A DNA stretch of 64,000 bases from an uncultured Pontibacter sp. (GCF_947499215.1 NZ_CANMNI010000003.1:558001-622000), one strand, 5' to 3'. Numbered from the stretch's first letter, positions 1 through 11,309 are shown. Numbers and translations are program-made. The notes: generated by a model from the sequence alone, not told the origin.

Positions 1-1
1 G

Positions 2-379
2 ATGCTACCTAATTCTTCCATTTCTACACCGCTTATGGCGTTGGCCATTTTAATTATACCATTGGTAGATACGCTACGTGTCTTCATTATTCGCATAGCT
101 GATGGCCGTTCTCCTTTTAGCGCTGATCGCAATCACTTACACCATCAACTGCTAGACCTTGGTTTTAGTCATAGACGAGCGGCTGTGATTCTTTATGCTG
201 CCAATATTTATTTCATTTTGCTGACTGCTTTTTCCATGAGTTTGGGAATTCACACCGTTTTGTTCTTGATGCTGATAACAGCTTTCGTATTCAGTCAAAT
301 CCCTGCACTTATATTGCGCAATCGAGCGCAGGCTACTGAACAAATATTTGAGAAAAAAGTGGAAAGACACGCAGCCTAG
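2..379 (+). CDS. Undecaprenyl-phosphate sugar-1-phosphate transferase (WecA/TagO/MraY family), C-terminal part
   Basis: Only the last 125 codons are in the window; the frame is open to the left edge, so the gene starts outside and the first ATG here is internal. The family moves a sugar-1-phosphate from a UDP-sugar to undecaprenyl phosphate at the inner membrane, the first step of lipid-linked glycan synthesis. The family signature is seen in the stretch ADGRSPFSADRNHLHHQLL, with the His-rich HLHHQLL cytoplasmic loop typical of WecA/TagO members, flanked by hydrophobic membrane segments before and after. The GDP-fucose genes follow in the same direction, which fits a surface-polysaccharide setting. 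The exact sugar cannot be told from this fragment. Confidence 0.85.
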   Translation: MLPNSSISTPLMALAILIIPLVDTLRVFIIRIADGRSPFSADRNHLHHQLLDLGFSHRRAAVILYAANIYFILLTAFSMSLGIHTVLFLMLITAFVFSQIPALILRNRAQATEQIFEKKVERHAA

Positions 380-455
380 CCGCTGCCTGTTTTAGAAACT
401 GTGCAGGGTTTTGCTCTATGTTGTACATAAGGCAAAACTTTTTTATATGCTACCC

Positions 456-1391
456 ATGGAAAAAAAATCTAAAATTTACATTGCCGGCCACCGGGGCATG
501 GTGGGCTCGGCCATCCTGCGCAAACTCGAGGCCAACGGCCACACCAACATCATCACCCGCACCTCCTCCGAGCTTGACCTGCGCAACCAGCAGGCCGTGC
601 AGGTGTTCTTTGAGACCGAAAAGCCGGACTATATTTTTCTGGCCGCCGCCAAGGTGGGGGGCATCCACGCCAACAACTTTTATAGGGCGGAGTTCCTCTA
701 TGACAACCTGATGATCGAGGCTAACATCATCCATGCCGCCCACCTGAGCGGCGTGAAGAAGCTGATGTTCCTAGGCTCATCCTGCATCTACCCCAAGCTG
801 GCCCCGCAGCCGCTCAAGGAGGAGTACCTGCTCACAGGTCCGCTCGAGCAGACCAACGAGCCCTACGCCATCGCCAAGATCGCCGGCATCAAACTCTGCG
901 AGTCCTACCGCGACCAGTACGGCAGCAATTTCATCAGCGTGATGCCCACCAACCTCTACGGCTACAACGACAACTATGACCTGCAGAACTCCCACGTGCT
1001 CCCGGCCTTGATTCGGAAGTTCCATGAAGCGAAGGAGTCCAACGCTCCAACCGTAACGGTATGGGGAACGGGGAGTCCGCGCCGGGAATTTCTATTCGCC
1101 GATGACTTGGCTGAAGCTTGTGTGTACCTGATGGAAAACTACGATGGCCGTGAACTTGTGAACATTGGCTCAGGCGAAGATATTGCTATCAAAGACTTGG
1201 CCCTGCTAGTTAAAGAAGTAGTAGGCTTTGGGGGGGAGTTGGTATTTGATACTTCCAAACCCGATGGCACGCCTCGAAAACTGATGGACGTGAGCAAGCT
1301 GCACAGCCTTGGCTTCCACCATAAAATTGAGTTACGAGAAGGTATAGCGCTAGCCTACGCAGACTTTAAAAGCAAGCTGGTTATAGCTTAA
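456..1391 (+). CDS. fcl: GDP-L-fucose synthase
   Basis: Converts GDP-4-keto-6-deoxymannose to GDP-L-fucose (epimerase plus NADPH reductase). The N-terminal Rossmann motif GHRGMVGSA and the SDR catalytic set are present: Ser108/Ser109 in GSSCIYP, Tyr137 and Lys141 in YAIAK, matching the E. coli enzyme's S107/Y136/K140. I chose the ATG at 456, giving 311 residues, the usual length; ATGs at 447 and 411 would add a non-conserved tail. It lies 21 bp before gmd, with the order reversed relative to the common gmd-fcl order. Composition changes abruptly inside the gene: about 480-1010 is very rich in G/C-ending codons, while both ends are not. Confidence 0.95.
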   Translation: MEKKSKIYIAGHRGMVGSAILRKLEANGHTNIITRTSSELDLRNQQAVQVFFETEKPDYIFLAAAKVGGIHANNFYRAEFLYDNLMIEANIIHAAHLSGVKKLMFLGSSCIYPKLAPQPLKEEYLLTGPLEQTNEPYAIAKIAGIKLCESYRDQYGSNFISVMPTNLYGYNDNYDLQNSHVLPALIRKFHEAKESNAPTVTVWGTGSPRREFLFADDLAEACVYLMENYDGRELVNIGSGEDIAIKDLALLVKEVVGFGGELVFDTSKPDGTPRKLMDVSKLHSLGFHHKIELREGIALAYADFKSKLVIA

Positions 1392-1412
1392 ATATTTGTT
1401 TATTATTCTTAA

Positions 1413-2534
1413 TTGATTGATTTGAAAACCGCCTTAATTACCGGAGTAACCGGACAGGACGGAGCCTATTTAGCAGAGCTCTTACTTAGCAAAGGATATA
1501 AAGTGCACGGCGTGAAGCGCCGCAGCTCCATGTTCAACACCGAGCGCATCGACCACCTGTATCAGGACCCGCACGAGAAGAACATCAACTTCAAGCTCCA
1601 CTACGGCGACCTCACCGACTCCACCAACCTGATCCGCATCATTCAGGAGACGCAGCCCGACGAGATCTACAACCTAGCCGCCATGAGCCACGTGAAGGTG
1701 AGCTTCGACACGCCCGAGTACACGGCCAACGCCGACGGGCTGGGCACGCTGCGCATCCTAGAGGCCATCCGCATCCTCGGGCTGACCAAGAAAACCAAGG
1801 TGTACCAAGCATCGACGTCCGAACTGTACGGTCTGGTGCAGGCCGTGCCGCAGACGGAGACCACGCCGTTCTACCCGCGCTCCCCGTACGCAGTCGCTAA
1901 ACTGTACGCCTACTGGATCACGGTCAACTACCGCGAGGCCTACGGCATGTTCGCCTGCAACGGCATCCTCTTCAACCACGAGTCGCCGCTGAGAGGCGAG
2001 ACCTTCGTTACAAGAAAGATCACCCGCGCCGCCGCCCGTATCGCCATGGGCCTGCAGGACGGACTGTACTTGGGTAACTTGGACGCCAAGCGCGACTGGG
2101 GCCACGCCAAGGACTACGTGGAGGCCATGTGGCGCATCCTGCAGCAGGACGAGCCGGAGGACTTCGTGATCGCCACGGGCGTGACGACCACGGTGCGCGA
2201 CTTCATCCGCATGGCCTTTGGCCACGTGGGCATCGAGCTGGAGTTCAAGGGCGAGGGCGTGGAGGAGAAAGGCTACGTGGCCGCCTGCAACAACCCGGAG
2301 TACCAACTGGAGATCGGCAAAGAGGTGGTGTGCGTGGACCCGAACTACTTCCGTCCGACGGAGGTGGAGCTCTTGATCGGCGACGCGACCAAGTCGAAGG
2401 AGAAGCTGGGCTGGGTGCCAAAGTATGATCTGCAGGCGCTGGTGACGGACATGATGCAGAACGACATCGAGCTCTTCAAGCGCGACACCTACCTCATGGA
2501 GGCTGGCCACAAAGTGCTGAATTACTACGAATAA
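1413..2534 (+). CDS. gmd: GDP-mannose 4,6-dehydratase
   Basis: Makes GDP-4-keto-6-deoxy-D-mannose from GDP-mannose, the substrate for the fcl product encoded just upstream. The start is TTG: the protein begins [19 protein letters not shown], the conserved N-terminus with the GxxGxxG nucleotide motif, and no ATG lies near it (a second TTG at 1422 is possible). The catalytic Tyr159 and Lys163 sit in SPYAVAK, and RRSSMFNT and [16 protein letters not shown] are family hallmarks. Length of 373 residues is normal. From about 1500 to the stop nearly every third codon position is G or C, unlike the surrounding chromosome, while the first 85 bp look like the host. It shares the run with fcl and the downstream cupin gene. 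Confidence 0.97.
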   Translation: MIDLKTALITGVTGQDGAYLAELLLSKGYKVHGVKRRSSMFNTERIDHLYQDPHEKNINFKLHYGDLTDSTNLIRIIQETQPDEIYNLAAMSHVKVSFDTPEYTANADGLGTLRILEAIRILGLTKKTKVYQASTSELYGLVQAVPQTETTPFYPRSPYAVAKLYAYWITVNYREAYGMFACNGILFNHESPLRGETFVTRKITRAAARIAMGLQDGLYLGNLDAKRDWGHAKDYVEAMWRILQQDEPEDFVIATGVTTTVRDFIRMAFGHVGIELEFKGEGVEEKGYVAACNNPEYQLEIGKEVVCVDPNYFRPTEVELLIGDATKSKEKLGWVPKYDLQALVTDMMQNDIELFKRDTYLMEAGHKVLNYYE

Positions 2535-2557
2535 GATATAGCTGAACTAAGATTTTA

Positions 2558-2596
2558 AAACGGTGGGCAGCTTAAATTTCCCACCGTTTCTTCTTT
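2558..2596 (+). terminator. Rho-independent terminator after gmd
   Basis: A 10-bp perfect stem (AAACGGTGGG with CCCACCGTTT, loop of 12) followed by a T/C-rich tract. It starts 23 bp after the gmd stop and ends just before the cupin gene, so it may be partial and allow read-through. Confidence 0.7.
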
Positions 2597-2606
2597 CTGA
2601 TGAATT

Positions 2607-3107
2607 ATGACAGAGACTACGAAATCAACCATTTTTGACCAGATCGCACAAGAGCTGAAAGCGCAAGCTTTTAAAACTGTAACAATCGATTCCTCCAGAC
2701 CTTGGGGCGGCTTTTTTGTAATTGATGAAGGGCAGGCACCTACCTTTGCAACTAAATACTTTAATGGCTTGTCAGCCGACTCACTTAAGATCGCTGGAAA
2801 ACTGAGCCCTAAGATTTTAGTGGTGGCTCCCGAGAAAAGACTGTCATGGCAGTACCACCACCGCAGAGCGGAAGTCTGGACTGTGCTGCAGGGGAAGGTA
2901 GGTGTCGTGACAAGCGATACGGACGAAGAAGGGGAGGTAAAAGTGCTGCATCCCGGCGATGTGATCACCCTGAAGCAAGGTGAGCGACACAGACTGGTAG
3001 GCTTAAGCGACTGGGGCGTGCTTGCCGAGATCTGGCAACATACGGATGCTGCACATCCTTCTGATGAAGACGACATCGTGCGCGTGCAGGATGATTTTGG
3101 GAGGTAG
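2607..3107 (+). CDS. Mannose-6-phosphate isomerase-type cupin
   Basis: A 166-residue single cupin like the C-terminal domain of type II phosphomannose isomerase/mannose-1-phosphate guanylyltransferase. Cupin metal-binding features are visible: SWQYHHRRAEVW (metal His residues and the Glu), then the second motif HPGDVITLKQGERHRLVG. These enzymes interconvert fructose-6-phosphate and mannose-6-phosphate, so it could feed GDP-mannose to gmd and fcl directly upstream. The guanylyltransferase domain is absent. Automatic annotation sometimes names such Bacteroidetes proteins phosphoheptose isomerase; nothing in the sequence supports that sugar in preference. A terminator lies on each side. Confidence 0.75.
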   Translation: MTETTKSTIFDQIAQELKAQAFKTVTIDSSRPWGGFFVIDEGQAPTFATKYFNGLSADSLKIAGKLSPKILVVAPEKRLSWQYHHRRAEVWTVLQGKVGVVTSDTDEEGEVKVLHPGDVITLKQGERHRLVGLSDWGVLAEIWQHTDAAHPSDEDDIVRVQDDFGR

Positions 3108-3134
3108 TGCTAAATTGAATTCCCATCTAAATCA

Positions 3135-3167
3135 AAAGCAGCAAGCGCACCACTTGCTGCTTTTTTT
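3135..3167 (+). terminator. Rho-independent terminator after the cupin gene
   Basis: An 11-bp stem (AAAGCAGCAAG with CTTGCTGCTTT, loop of 7) running into T7. It closes the fcl-gmd-cupin transcript. Confidence 0.85.
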
Positions 3168-3233
3168 ATGCCTAACTCCCAGCAAATACCCTTTCCTACC
3201 TCCCTGCTCTCTTTACCATTCCTATTATTTTTC

Positions 3234-3241
3234 TATCTTTA
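3234..3241 (+). promoter_or_regulatory. Possible promoter -7 box before the SulP gene
   Basis: TATCTTTA matches the Bacteroidetes -7 consensus TAnnTTTG at 7 of 8 positions and lies 27 bp before the TTG start. No clear TTG is seen at the -33 position (TTT instead). Confidence 0.35.
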
Positions 3242-3268
3242 GAAGATAAAAGATTAACACCTTACACC

Positions 3269-5509
3269 TTGAGCAAAGATAACTACCTCAATAAATTTAT
3301 TGATAAGGCACAAGCTGCCCATCTGGAACGGTCTCTTTTCAGCAAGCCGGGCAAAGATATTCCTGCAGGTATAGTGGTTTTTCTGGTGGCGCTACCGCTG
3401 TGCCTAGGTATAGCGCTGGCAAGTGGTGCGCCGCTCATCTCCGGGCTGATATCCGGCATTATCGGTGGTATCGTCATAGGTTCCCTGAGCCAGTCTCAGG
3501 TGAGTGTGAGCGGACCTGCCGCCAGTTTGACCGCCGTCGTGCTGGTCGCGATACAGAATCTGGGCAGCTTTGACGTGTTTCTATTGGCCTTGGTGATCGG
3601 CGGGGTAATCCAATTGGGGATCGGCCTACTCAAAGCCGGTCTGATTGCCGACTACATGCCCACCAGCATCATCAAAGGCTTGCTGGCGGCTATCGGCTTG
3701 ATCCTGATCATCTCACAGCTCCCTTATGCGCTTGGCGTGGAGCTGGAAAAAAGCCGCATGTTGAATTACTCGGAAGACTTTTTCACGGGCGTGCAGCAAA
3801 GGGTCCTGTTCATACTCCGGTCCATCAACATGGGCGCCGTTGTCTTGTCCCTCATTTCGCTGGCGCTGCTGATTTTCTGGGACAGGACGCCCCTTAAAAA
3901 GTTGAAGCTCGTTCCGCCTTTTCTGCTGGTGGTGATCTTGGGCGTTATCCTGAACCAAGTCTTCAAGCTTGTGCTGCCTTCCCTTTATCTGGATGGTATA
4001 CACTTGGTAAATATACCGGAGATTAGCAGCTTCTCCTCCTTTGTCACCTTCCCAGACTTCAGTGCCATCGGCAACATACAGGTATGGACCTACGGTTTTA
4101 CAATTGCCTTGATTGCCTCCATCGCCTCCCTGCTGGCCATAGAGGCGGCTGACAATCTGGACCCACACAAGCGCAGAAGTCCGCCTAATCGGGAGCTGGT
4201 GGCGCAAGGTATAGGCAACACCCTCGCCGGACTGATAGGCGGTATACCTATCACATCCGTAATTGTAAGGAGTTCCGTCAATATTGAAACGGGGGCGGAG
4301 ACAAAGCTCTCCACCATCATCCACGGTTCCCTATTACTGGTGAGCGTTCTGTTTCTGAGTGCAGTTATCAATTTGATTCCATTGGCTTCGCTGGCTGTGT
4401 TGCTCTTGGTGGTGGGCTACAAACTGGCCTCTATTGCGGTTATCAAATCGATGTATCGCAAAGGTTGGACGCAGTTTTTGCCCTTCGTCGTGACCACGCT
4501 GGCCATTTTATTTACGGATGTACTCATTGGCGTGACGATCGGAACGGCGGTCAGTATTTTTTTCCTGCTCAGGGGAAACTACTACAACCCGTTCTACATA
4601 GAGAGTACTAAATCCCCGAACGGGAAAACCTATCGACTGGAACTGTCTAATGAGGTATCCTTTCTGAACAAACCGGCTATTAAGACCACCTTGTGGAACC
4701 TGCCCCAAAATTCACAGATCATCATTGACGCTACCTTTACCACCTATGTGGAGCCGGATGTGATCGAGATACTGCATGATTTTCAGGATACGTTTGCGCG
4801 GGAAAATGATATCGACGTCATCATAACGGGTCTGCGTGAAAGTTATAATCCGAAGAGTCAGGAAGATGTGGCGGAAGTGAAAGCGGAGACCAAGAAGGTG
4901 CTGACAACTCCGCAGGATATCTTGGATTACTTTATGGAGGGCAACCAGCGCTATGTGGATGGCAACTTAGTCTCCAGAAGGTTGAGGAACAAGGAGCTGA
5001 TGGACTTCATCAAAGAGGCGCCACTGGCTGCGGTCGTTAACTCCATAGACATGCGCGAGCCCTTAAACATGCTGCTGAATACCGGCATCGGTGATCTGAT
5101 TCCGATGCGCGCCGCAGGAAACCTGATGAGCGACTTTCTGATCTACAGCACGGAGGTTGCCTGCCGGAAACAGGGTGCCCGACTGATCCTGCTGATGGGC
5201 AACTCAGAAAACTCTTTTATCAAAGAAGCCCTTGAATGCCATCTGGCAGGAGAAGAGTCGTATTTAAGTGCGCTGCTGGCGCCTGCCCTAGCTTCAGGCA
5301 ACTTCCCTGAAGACAGGCTGCGCAGTGAGGATAGTGATAAGCTTGTGGATGGAATCACCCGCTGGAATCTGGAAGAGTCCAAGCGGAGGATACTGCAACA
5401 GAGTGAATACATTAGGGCAGAGGTGGAGAAAGGTCATCTGGGACTTTGTTCCGCTTTCTTTGACCGCGCTACCGGCAAAATTGAGTTCTCCCAACTGGCC
5501 ACTGTTTAG
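3269..5509 (+). CDS. SulP-family anion permease fused to a carbonic anhydrase-like domain
   Basis: Residues about 25-440 are a SulP/SLC26-type transporter with some 10-12 hydrophobic segments and the early family stretch DIPAGIVVFLVALPLCLGIA; these carry bicarbonate or sulfate across the inner membrane. A weak STAS-like region spans about 450-520. Residues about 550-740 align with beta-carbonic anhydrase (EGNQRYVDG, AAVVNSIDMREP, GIGDLIPMRAAGN). SulP-carbonic anhydrase fusions are known and usually read as bicarbonate uptake. Here all three zinc ligands are changed: Cys to Ser592, His to Asn645, Cys to Asn648, while Asp594 and Arg596 remain, so the tail is probably not an active enzyme. Start is TTG (MSKDNYLNKF). 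It converges with the next gene, 6 bp apart. Confidence 0.9.
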   Translation: MSKDNYLNKFIDKAQAAHLERSLFSKPGKDIPAGIVVFLVALPLCLGIALASGAPLISGLISGIIGGIVIGSLSQSQVSVSGPAASLTAVVLVAIQNLGSFDVFLLALVIGGVIQLGIGLLKAGLIADYMPTSIIKGLLAAIGLILIISQLPYALGVELEKSRMLNYSEDFFTGVQQRVLFILRSINMGAVVLSLISLALLIFWDRTPLKKLKLVPPFLLVVILGVILNQVFKLVLPSLYLDGIHLVNIPEISSFSSFVTFPDFSAIGNIQVWTYGFTIALIASIASLLAIEAADNLDPHKRRSPPNRELVAQGIGNTLAGLIGGIPITSVIVRSSVNIETGAETKLSTIIHGSLLLVSVLFLSAVINLIPLASLAVLLLVVGYKLASIAVIKSMYRKGWTQFLPFVVTTLAILFTDVLIGVTIGTAVSIFFLLRGNYYNPFYIESTKSPNGKTYRLELSNEVSFLNKPAIKTTLWNLPQNSQIIIDATFTTYVEPDVIEILHDFQDTFARENDIDVIITGLRESYNPKSQEDVAEVKAETKKVLTTPQDILDYFMEGNQRYVDGNLVSRRLRNKELMDFIKEAPLAAVVNSIDMREPLNMLLNTGIGDLIPMRAAGNLMSDFLIYSTEVACRKQGARLILLMGNSENSFIKEALECHLAGEESYLSALLAPALASGNFPEDRLRSEDSDKLVDGITRWNLEESKRRILQQSEYIRAEVEKGHLGLCSAFFDRATGKIEFSQLATV

Positions 5510-5515
5510 CCTTTG

Positions 5516-5887
5516 TTAATTATTGTTTGACTTCTCTGTTGCTTTGGCCGCTTTTTTGGCCTGTTTGTTAGCATCTGCACGGTTCCGTTGAGCCTTTGCT
5601 TCCATCTTGGAGGCACGTTTAGCCTGCTTGGCCGCATAGGCAGCCTCCTTGTCGATGCGCTTCGCTTCTTTTGCATTCGCCTTGGCTACCCGCGCGTCTA
5701 CTTTGGTGTCTTTCCGCAGGTCGGAGGCGTCATTCAGACGTTCCCTATCTGCTTTTGCTCTATCTTTTGCTTCCTGCTGTTCGGTTTTGGTCTCCTGCTT
5801 GGTTTGTGTCGTCTGGGCAAAGGCATGAGTGGAGGCAAAAGCCAGCGTTCCGGTGAGCAGCGTAATTAAAAGGGTTTTGTTTTTCAT
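5516..5887 (-). CDS. Small secreted Ala/Lys-rich protein, function unknown
   Basis: 123 residues. A clear signal peptide (MKNKTLLITLLTGTLAFAS, likely cut after AFA) is followed by a low-complexity, highly charged region rich in Ala, Lys, Glu and Asp with repeated AK, AKR and QAKKA units, probably helical. I do not recognise a family. Similar Ala/Lys-rich periplasmic proteins are often of unknown role. It ends 6 bp from the stop of the convergent SulP gene with no terminator between them. The start is the only ATG that keeps the signal peptide. Confidence 0.7.
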   Translation of the reverse strand: MKNKTLLITLLTGTLAFASTHAFAQTTQTKQETKTEQQEAKDRAKADRERLNDASDLRKDTKVDARVAKANAKEAKRIDKEAAYAAKQAKRASKMEAKAQRNRADANKQAKKAAKATEKSNNN

Positions 5888-6214
5888 GTTGGTCAGGAAA
5901 AGGTTTATTCTATTATCCTACTATAGGTATACGGCTAGGTAACTATATTAACCGGAAATGTCTGATAATAAGATGTTTATATTTTTATATGGCCCGCTAG
6001 TCCATCTCAGGGCACATGTTTAGCTGAGAAATCACTTTCAGCCAAATCGATAAAGGAAAGCATTTCCATACCATTGGAAGAAACCCGCTGCTTTCTAAAC
6101 TATTACAGGGTATGCACTTGTTACAGGCATAGCACTCACCCGGCCCGATGGCCAGAACCGACCAGCCAAACGGCTGCCCCCGCTTTTATTCGTCCCGCTG
6201 TTAAAATTTCAAAC
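5888..6214. other. Intergenic gap of 327 bp
   Basis: AT-rich near 5900-6000 and more mixed after 6070. One AGGTATA heptamer lies near 5926. It should hold the promoter of the minus-strand small secreted protein and of the plus-strand gene at 6215, but I see no good TAnnTTTG box. An open frame from 6074 runs into the next gene; its 47 extra codons do not look conserved. Confidence 0.5.
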
Positions 6215-6646
6215 ATGACTAATGACATTGTTAAGAACAGCGACTATTCAGATTACCTCACGCAACTCTTGGGAAGAAGGCCGAGCCCGGCCGAACTGAT
6301 CAGTTTTGAGAATAATCAAAACTTGATTCTGATAAACAGGAGATCACCAGAGAACAATGCCTACCACATCAGTTTCGCCAACGGCACAGCTGTGCAACTA
6401 CTGACTGACGGGGTCATGCAGGGTGGCTCCATCGAACTGCACAGCCATGAGGCGGGGCACCGATTTTACTCTGTCCAATTTGAGGAACAGGACGCGGTGG
6501 AGGAACACTACCTAATACTGGATGCTGCGGTCGAGTCCGTTAGGATAGGCGAATCCAGCACCACGCTGGTGCAGAGCGTGCGCCTGATCACCATTGAGGA
6601 CTTGGTTCTGCAACACGACCCGATTATGTACAGCCTTCCTAATTAA
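6215..6646 (+). CDS. Hypothetical protein, 143 aa
   Basis: No recognised family. I start at the ATG at 6215 (MTNDIVKNSDYSDYLTQLLG) rather than the open frame from 6074, because the sequence before it is rich in Pro, Trp and Cys and looks untranslated. No signal peptide or membrane segment is seen. The protein is acidic, with a strand-rich middle (NLILINRRSPENNAYHISF) and a His-containing stretch ELHSHEAGHRFYSV. It stands alone between the small secreted protein and katG. Function is unknown. Confidence 0.65.
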   Translation: MTNDIVKNSDYSDYLTQLLGRRPSPAELISFENNQNLILINRRSPENNAYHISFANGTAVQLLTDGVMQGGSIELHSHEAGHRFYSVQFEEQDAVEEHYLILDAAVESVRIGESSTTLVQSVRLITIEDLVLQHDPIMYSLPN

Positions 6647-9210
<2,564 letters not shown>

Positions 9211-9309
9211 AAGCAATCTTACAAAATGGTTATAATGGCCCTTTCAAGAGCTCATTATACAGATTGCGGAACATGATTTATCCTGCATTTTAAGGATATC
9301 AGGTAAAGG

Positions 9310-9364
9310 AAAACCTCCTGTTTTAGAGATATAAGTAGTTATATCACTTAAGCAGGAGGTTTTT
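9310..9364. terminator. Bidirectional terminator between katG and sqr
   Basis: Outer arms AAAACCTCCTG and CAGGAGGTTTT enclose an inner 7-bp hairpin (GATATAA, loop GTAG, TTATATC). A-tract on one side and T-tract on the other serve both convergent genes. Confidence 0.85.
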
Positions 9365-9421
9365 ACGTCTAGCCGCACAACTATACGGGACACACAGACG
9401 GTTGTCGTACAAGGTAAGATG

Positions 9422-10681
9422 CTACATTATCCCTTTTAACATCAGGTTCCAGTACATCCAAGGCAGTCCATATTTTTTTAGCAGCCACATGCTGTACTGC
9501 TCTTTGGTAGTATCTATAAACTTGCTGATGAAGGGGTCGCTGTCACGCATGTTATCGTATTTAAACTCAGCTAAAACCATTTTGCCATAGCCTGTGATAA
9601 ATGGGCATGAGGAATAGCCTTCGTATTTTTCTGCCGGTTGCTTGTTGTGATTGATCTGGGCAAGTACGTGCGCTGCCACAACAGGTGCCTGTTTGCGCAC
9701 GGCAGCTCCTGTTTTGCCGGTTGGCAGGGCGGCCACATCTCCTATTCCGTAAATGTTAGGGTAGCGTTTATGCTGCAACGTATTAATATCTACATCAAGC
9801 CAGCCTTTATTCGGGCCTTCTTGCACGGCAAGTTTTGAGTTTCTAACTACATCAGGGGCTATGTGCGGTGGCGCAAGGTGCAGCATGCTGTATGGGATAA
9901 CTACTGTGTCAGGTCCTTCTATCCTCTCTTTTATCCTTTCGTTTGCTGTAAAGCTCTGCTGGTCCGGTTGCATACGTTTAAAGTGTATCTCGTTGCTTTT
10001 GGAATCGATCTTTACCGGACTATAGAAGGTCTTAATAATAATGTCTTTCCGGGCTACAACTTCCTGTAGAGTCCCTAGAAATTCCTTTACTCCAAAGATG
10101 GTAGAGCCGGGGGTGGCAAATACGATATTGGTGTTATTGCGAACACCTGTCTTTCGGAAGTGATCATCAGCGAGGTACATGATCTTTTGTGGTGCACCGC
10201 CACATTTTATAGGAGTACTTGGTTGTGTAAAAACGGCGTTGCCGCCTTTAAATTCCAGTAGTACGCCCCAAGTCTTGCGCGGGTCAATGTAGTTACTGCA
10301 CACATTTGGCTGTTGAAGAGCTTCACGCAGACCTTCAATACCATCCAAGTCATATTTTACGCCAGTTGCTACCATGAGGAAGTCGTAGCTAAAGAAACCG
10401 CTGTGTTCGGTGTTTACCTTGTTTTCATCAGGTAGTATTTCAGTGGCCTTGTCCTGCACCCAAGTAACATTTTCCGGGATAACAGATGCTTCATCGCGGC
10501 GGGTATCCGGGTAGTTGTAAGTGCCCGCTCCAACTAGGGTCCAAGCAGGTTGGTACCAATGGTCTTTTGACGGCTCTATTACAGCTATCCGCAAGTTTTT
10601 CTGTTCCCGACGGAGCTTAGCCGCAAGCATGATTCCTGCTGTGCCGCCACCCAAAATAAGTACCTGATAATGTGTATACAT
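9422..10681 (-). CDS. sqr: Sulfide:quinone oxidoreductase (type II, mitochondrial-like)
   Basis: Membrane-associated flavoprotein that oxidises sulfide and passes electrons to quinone. The N-terminal FAD motif is LILGGGTAGIMLAAKL. The three redox cysteines of the family are present at Cys128 (CSNYID), Cys160 (KCGGAPQK) and Cys359 (SCPFITGYGK), nearly the same numbers as Acidithiobacillus SQR (128/160/356). The KCxGAPQKIMYL block, LQHKRYPNIYGIGD and the C-terminal tail with LPWMYWNLMLKG resemble animal SQOR closely. At 419 residues it is full length. It stands alone with a candidate palindromic operator upstream. Sulfide detoxification is more likely than lithotrophy, since no other sulfur-oxidation gene is nearby. 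Confidence 0.92.
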   Translation of the reverse strand: MYTHYQVLILGGGTAGIMLAAKLRREQKNLRIAVIEPSKDHWYQPAWTLVGAGTYNYPDTRRDEASVIPENVTWVQDKATEILPDENKVNTEHSGFFSYDFLMVATGVKYDLDGIEGLREALQQPNVCSNYIDPRKTWGVLLEFKGGNAVFTQPSTPIKCGGAPQKIMYLADDHFRKTGVRNNTNIVFATPGSTIFGVKEFLGTLQEVVARKDIIIKTFYSPVKIDSKSNEIHFKRMQPDQQSFTANERIKERIEGPDTVVIPYSMLHLAPPHIAPDVVRNSKLAVQEGPNKGWLDVDINTLQHKRYPNIYGIGDVAALPTGKTGAAVRKQAPVVAAHVLAQINHNKQPAEKYEGYSSCPFITGYGKMVLAEFKYDNMRDSDPFISKFIDTTKEQYSMWLLKKYGLPWMYWNLMLKGIM

Positions 10682-11052
10682 GGCGATTTGTTCTGCATTT
10701 AGTGGTGTTAATTGTTATATCTGGTTAGTTATAAGTGTCTTGTGATATGACGTAACATCACTTTGTTTTACTAGTGCTATTACGGTTTTGTTTGAGATGA
10801 TATGATGATATTGTTTATTTTTATGATTTTGTTAGTAGGCGAAGCTCTAATGAATGTAAGGCTAATCTGCATTGAATATTCCTTCAGGTAAAGCCAGAAA
10901 TTTTTGATGGCAGATATCAGCTGTTAACTAGTTCCTTTGCTAAGGAAGAAAGATTGGGGGGTGAAATCAGCGCCAAAGCTTGTAAATAGAATTGCTTCAT
11001 GACCATGAAGTTGCTTTGGGAAGACAATAGTAAGAACCAAAATCTATAGTGC
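10682..11052. other. Intergenic gap of about 370 bp upstream of sqr
   Basis: AT-rich, TTTG-rich sequence near 10760-10840 and mixed sequence to 11050. Apart from the palindrome at 10742-10761 and the tRNA terminator at the far end I see no gene, repeat or clear promoter. Confidence 0.5.
10742..10761. promoter_or_regulatory. Palindromic operator candidate before sqr
   Basis: GTGATATGACGTAACATCAC is symmetric at 16 of 20 positions, with half-sites GTGAT and ATCAC around a central ACGT. It lies about 60 bp upstream of the sqr start codon. The half-sites resemble Crp/Fnr-type sites, but the spacing (10 bp) is wider than the usual 6. Confidence 0.35.
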
Positions 11053-11089
11053 ATAAAAAAAGCCTCTCAGCGTTAACTGAGAGGCTTTC
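11053..11089 (-). terminator. Terminator of tRNA-Glu
   Basis: On the minus strand, AAGCCTCTCAG pairs with CTGAGAGGCTT and is followed by T7, starting right after the tRNA 3' end. Confidence 0.9.
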
Positions 11090-11092
11090 AAG

Positions 11093-11164
11093 TAGTCCGT
11101 AGGGGAATCGAACCCCTGTTGCCAGAATGAAAATCTGGAGTCCTAACCCCTAGACGAACGGACC
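11093..11164 (-). tRNA. tRNA-Glu (UUC)
   Basis: The minus strand folds into a cloverleaf: acceptor GGTCCGT with ACGGACT, anticodon stem CCAGA/TCTGG around the loop TTTTCAT (anticodon TTC), and T arm AGGGGTTCGATTCCCCT. The D-arm sequence GTCTAGGGGTTAGGAC is typical of tRNA-Glu. The discriminator base is A and the 3' CCA is not encoded. It has its own promoter and terminator, so it is transcribed alone. Confidence 0.97.
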
Positions 11165-11183
11165 ATTCTGTCGTATTGTGGTG

Positions 11184-11213
11184 CAAAGATAGGGCAAAGC
11201 GCTTACAAGGCAA
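11184..11213 (-). promoter_or_regulatory. tRNA-Glu promoter
   Basis: On the minus strand, TTG, 19 bp, TATCTTTG: an exact match to the Bacteroidetes primary sigma pattern. The -7 box ends 19 bp before the mature tRNA 5' end. Confidence 0.8.
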
Positions 11214-11278
11214 ATATTTTTTTGTGTTTTCAACCTTATTTTATGTAAATCGTTAAGGTTCAAGCTGGAAAAAATATA

Positions 11279-11309
11279 TTGGTTTTCCTTAATGGTAATC
11301 GTAACTTCG
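11279..11309 (+). promoter_or_regulatory. gapA promoter
   Basis: TTG, 20 bp, TAACTTCG (one mismatch to TAnnTTTG), ending 37 bp before the gapA ATG. It gives a short A-rich leader. Confidence 0.65.

Noticed and set aside
1758-2510. 250-codon ORF antisense to gmd
   Set aside because: The high GC3 of gmd removes stop codons on the other strand; the translation is Val/His/Leu-rich with no family pattern.
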